DNA of 64,000 bases, taken from the NCBI GenBank assembly GCA_018241995.1, contig JAFECT010000003.1:372001-436000 (forward strand), written 5' to 3'. Below, piece by piece: positions 61,617 through 64,000 of this stretch. Source of the DNA: Pseudomonadota bacterium. Its GTDB lineage: Bacteria; Pseudomonadota; Alphaproteobacteria; Caulobacterales; Caulobacteraceae. Both the position numbers and the translations under genes were made by a program. The notes beneath the pieces were generated by a model. That model was not told the origin of the DNA. It was given only the letters and a program-made list of their open reading frames with translations, and ran no database searches. Numbering within the stretch: the first letter of the stretch is position 1; the number at the start of each line of letters is the position of its first letter.

Positions 61617-63432
61617 TCCGCGACGCGATCCAGCCGTCGCCGACCTGCTGCAGGATATCCAGCGGCACGCGACCGCAGTTCAGCACCGCGTCGTGGAAGG
61701 CCTTGATGTCGAAGCGGTCGCCCATGGCCGCCCTGGCCTTGGCGCGCAGGTTCACGAACACGGTGTGGCCGAGCTTGTAGCTGCAGGCCTGGCCGGGCGT
61801 GGCGCAATAGCGCTCGACCTCGCGGGTGGCGAAGCCGGGCGCCTCGCCATCCTGGTCGACGAAGTACTGGATGGCCTGCTCGCGGCTCCATTTCAGATGG
61901 TGGATGCCGGTGTCGACCACGCAGCGGTTGGCGCGGAACAGCTGGAACTTGAGGTAGCCGAGGCGGCCCAGCGGGTCGTCGTCGTACATCCCCATCTCGT
62001 CGGCCAGTTGCTCGGCGTAGAGCGCCCAGCCCTCGCCGTAGCCGGAGAAGCCCGAGGCCTTGCGGATCAGGGGCAGGTTCTTGTTCGACAGGGCCAAGCC
62101 GCCCTCGAACTGATGACCGGGCAGGCCCTCGTGGAACACGGTCGTGGCCAGGCAGAACTTTGGCCACTCGGCGGAGTCATGCAGGTTGAAATAGACCAAG
62201 CCTGGGCGTGAGCCGTCGGCCGCCGGCGCCTGGGAGAAGGCCGAGGCCGCGCCCGCCTCGGTCTGTGGCGGCACGCGGCGCACCTCGAACCTGTAGTCGG
62301 GCGTGCGGCTGAACATCGAGGGCAGGCGCGGCCGGATCGCGTCCAGCCGGTTGTTACAATAGGCGATGGCCTGGGCCTTGCCTTCGTCGGTGTTGGGGAA
62401 CAGCTGCTTGGGGTCCCGGTACAGCGCCGCCATGCGCTGGCCGACCGTGCCCTTGGTCATGCCTTGCGCCTTCAGCAGGCCGTCCAGCCGCGCGGTGATC
62501 TCGCGGGCCTGCTCCAGGCCGATCCTGTGCACCTCGTCCGGCGAATAGGAGGTGGTGGTCGTGTTGTGCAGGGCCATCTCGTAGAAGGCCGGGCCCTCCT
62601 TGAAGCGCCAGATGCCCGCGTCGTGCACGGCGCCCGCGCGCAGGCGTTTGGTCTCGGCGATCTGGCGGTCCAGCGCCGGCAGCACCCTCTCGTCGTAGAC
62701 CTTCGCCGCGTCCTTGCCGTAGCGCTCGGAAAGGCCCTTGGCGGCGGCGCGGCGGGCGATGGAGGTCACCACCAGAGCCTGGTCGGCGGGAACGCGGGTC
62801 TTCTCCATCTGGGTGAGCGTCACATCGAGCAGGAAGTCCGGCGGGACCACGCCCAGCCCCGCGTCGTGCTTCATCCGATCGGTGTTGGCGTTCAGCTGAT
62901 CGGCGAAGGCCGATAGGCGCGACAGGTAGGCGTCGGCATCCTCCGCCGAATTGATCTGGTGCTTGGTGTCCAGGAAGTCCGGCACGCTTTGATAGGCGCC
63001 GGTCAGCTGACTGACGACATAGGGCGAAGGGCCATAGGAATTGCCGCCGAAGTCGAAGGCCTGGACCCGGGCCTGCTGCTCGCGCGTGTAGGTCACGACC
63101 TCCAGGTTGAGCTTGTCGGCCGGGTCGAGGGCAGGGGCGTAGGGCAGGTTCTTCAGGATGGCGAGCTGCTGCCGGTTCAGCGCCCGCGCCGCCTCGCGCC
63201 CGGCCTCGCTCTCGTCGGAAAGCTTGCTCTTCAGGTCGGCGTTCGGCCCCTTGTCGAGGCCCAGTTGGGTCGCGCCCTCCGGCCGCAGGCGCAGGCCCTC
63301 GCGATACATCTGGTCGAACAGCTCGTTCAGCAGCTGATGCGGCAGCGGTGGCGGCATCGCCAAGGCGGGCGAGGTCGCAGCGACCGCCACGGTGGCGGCG
63401 CCGGACACGAGAAGCGAGCGGCGGTTCAGCAT
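61609..63432 (-). CDS. DUF885 family metallopeptidase-like secreted protein
   Basis: 607 residues from ATG 63430-63432. The signal peptide has a twin-arginine-like start ([20 protein letters not shown]), cleavage near LAMPP. The zinc site [12 protein letters not shown] (about 433-440) and a later [18 protein letters not shown] are the DUF885 marks. Family members are annotated as lipoproteins or peptidases. Upstream the start region is duplicated as a 66-bp tandem repeat, so a second in-frame ATG exists but leads only to a 12-codon ORF. Confidence 0.87.
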   Translation of the reverse strand: MLNRRSLLVSGAATVAVAATSPALAMPPPLPHQLLNELFDQMYREGLRLRPEGATQLGLDKGPNADLKSKLSDESEAGREAARALNRQQLAILKNLPYAPALDPADKLNLEVVTYTREQQARVQAFDFGGNSYGPSPYVVSQLTGAYQSVPDFLDTKHQINSAEDADAYLSRLSAFADQLNANTDRMKHDAGLGVVPPDFLLDVTLTQMEKTRVPADQALVVTSIARRAAAKGLSERYGKDAAKVYDERVLPALDRQIAETKRLRAGAVHDAGIWRFKEGPAFYEMALHNTTTTSYSPDEVHRIGLEQAREITARLDGLLKAQGMTKGTVGQRMAALYRDPKQLFPNTDEGKAQAIAYCNNRLDAIRPRLPSMFSRTPDYRFEVRRVPPQTEAGAASAFSQAPAADGSRPGLVYFNLHDSAEWPKFCLATTVFHEGLPGHQFEGGLALSNKNLPLIRKASGFSGYGEGWALYAEQLADEMGMYDDDPLGRLGYLKFQLFRANRCVVDTGIHHLKWSREQAIQYFVDQDGEAPGFATREVERYCATPGQACSYKLGHTVFVNLRAKARAAMGDRFDIKAFHDAVLNCGRVPLDILQQVGDGWIASRKA

Positions 63433-63549
63433 GGGGCCCTCTGGAATCTGCGCGGGACGCTAGCATGCGCCGCGCCGGTCGGCGCGGCGGTTCAGCATGG
63501 GGCCCTCTGGAATCTGCGCGGGACGCTAGCATGCGCCGCGCCGGTCGGC
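63418..63549. repeat. Perfect 66-bp tandem duplication of a start region
   Basis: Bases 63418-63483 are repeated exactly as 63484-63549. The unit contains the DUF885 start codon, its ribosome binding region, and the sequence GCTAGCATGC. In the upstream copy the start codon leads into a stop after 12 codons (the frame reads M-L-N-R-R-A-D-R-R-G-A-C then TAG). The repeat length is a multiple of three. No sequence drift between copies means it is recent or an assembly duplicate. Confidence 0.9.
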
Positions 63550-63567
63550 CCAGGCCCGCGCGCCTGA

Positions 63568-64000
63568 TCAGGCCGCCTTGGGTAGCGGGTGCTCGGCGAA
63601 GCGCCGGCGCGCCGCCAGGATGAAGGCGGTGACATTGGCAGAGCCCGTACGCTCGGCGCGATAGACCAGGCTGACGGGAGAGGGATCGGCGGCGAACGCC
63701 TCGAGCAGCATCACCAGACGGCCATCCGCCACGGCGTCGGCGACCTGATACGACAGGGCGCGCGTGATCCCCAGGCCATGCTCCGCCGCAAGCAGCGCCG
63801 TTTCCGCGGTGTTGACACTGAGCCGGGGCTGGATTCTCACGACCTGGGATCCGCCTGCGCCGAAGCGCCAGTCATTGGTCGCGGCGACGCCTTCGAAAGC
63901 GATCAGCTGGTGATCGCCCAGACTGGCGGGTGAGGCGGGCGCACCCCGGCCGGCGACATAGGCGGGGCTCGCGACAATCACCGGCCGGACCTCGCCCACC
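63568..64000 (-). CDS. LysR-family regulator, partial (C-terminal part)
   Basis: About 143 residues of the effector domain are visible; the frame is open to the window edge, so the HTH and start lie beyond. The segment RPVIVASPAYVAGRGAPASP and LVYRAERTGSANVTAFILAA are typical of LysR_substrate domains, with AAEHGLGITRALSYQVADAV as the conserved G-x-G-I stretch. Gene stop TGA at 63568-63570. The upstream partner and regulated operon are unseen. Confidence 0.8.
   Translation of the reverse strand, partial: VGEVRPVIVASPAYVAGRGAPASPASLGDHQLIAFEGVAATNDWRFGAGGSQVVRIQPRLSVNTAETALLAAEHGLGITRALSYQVADAVADGRLVMLLEAFAADPSPVSLVYRAERTGSANVTAFILAARRRFAEHPLPKAA

Overview
The window is a dense, GC-rich (clearly above 65 percent over most of its length) alphaproteobacterial chromosome segment. 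It fits the order Caulobacterales (Caulobacter/Phenylobacterium type): a full-length CcrM GANTC methyltransferase with a CtrA-like box and a GANTC site in its leader, an F0 operon with paired b and b' subunits, an O2-dependent HemF, a bc1 complex operon (petABC), and many four-base ATGA/GTGA operon overlaps. I see no rRNA, tRNA, CRISPR array, prophage or insertion sequence.

Layout. 1-2.8 kb: end of a membrane protein, then the F0 ATP synthase operon (atpI-B-E-F'-F, minus). 3.0-4.2 kb: two paralogous secreted proteins. 4.2-12.2 kb: a minus-strand run dciA - three DsbA-like oxidoreductases - smc - a retropepsin/TPR protein. 12.4-17.5 kb: mutY, two VOC proteins, a small winged-helix protein, ccrM, rnhB and tag. 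17.6-19.5 kb: a SET-like protein and an exported-looking methyltransferase. 19.67-30.97 kb: a sulfur block. It has a SAM-I (S-box) riboswitch before a metX-metZ-aspartokinase/homoserine dehydrogenase operon, two small Caulobacterales-type orphans, and a LysR regulator divergent from cysG-DUF2849-cysI-cysH(DUF934 fusion), with cysK last. 31-35 kb: acyltransferase, ygfZ, a GT9 glycosyltransferase, a dihydroorotase-like protein. 35.3-36.7 kb: a secreted five-repeat cysteine-rich protein. 36.8-46.9 kb: housekeeping and accessory enzymes (MBL fold, enoyl-CoA hydratase, GNAT, MoxR, DUF1285, NUDIX, CCA transferase, DUF3052, amidotransferase, monooxygenase, MarR/rhodanese pair, hemF, trmL). 47.1-52.3 kb: petABC, mtnP, small proteins, apt. 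52.3-54.0 kb: a DUF3422-like membrane-anchored protein of visibly lower GC. 54.2-64 kb: secreted DUF1579-like protein, M28 peptidase, an encapsulated-ferritin homologue without a visible encapsulin, a PLP decarboxylase, divergent mnmH/selD, YCII protein, DUF885 peptidase with tandem duplications at both ends, and a truncated LysR gene.

The genes connect mainly through sulfur. The cys operon reduces sulfate-derived sulfur to cysteine (siroheme, sulfite reductase, APS/PAPS reductase, cysteine synthase), the riboswitch operon makes homoserine and homocysteine under SAM control, mtnP salvages methylthioadenosine and apt the released adenine, and selD/mnmH place selenium in tRNA. No single locus is clearly a wholly new system. 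The strongest leads are the orphan encapsulated ferritin, the riboswitch operon with its ACT-less bifunctional enzyme, the perfect 12-bp inverted repeat bracketing the LysR/cysG promoter region, the DUF934-CysH fusion, the five-repeat cysteine-rich protein and the 66-bp duplication of a translation start.
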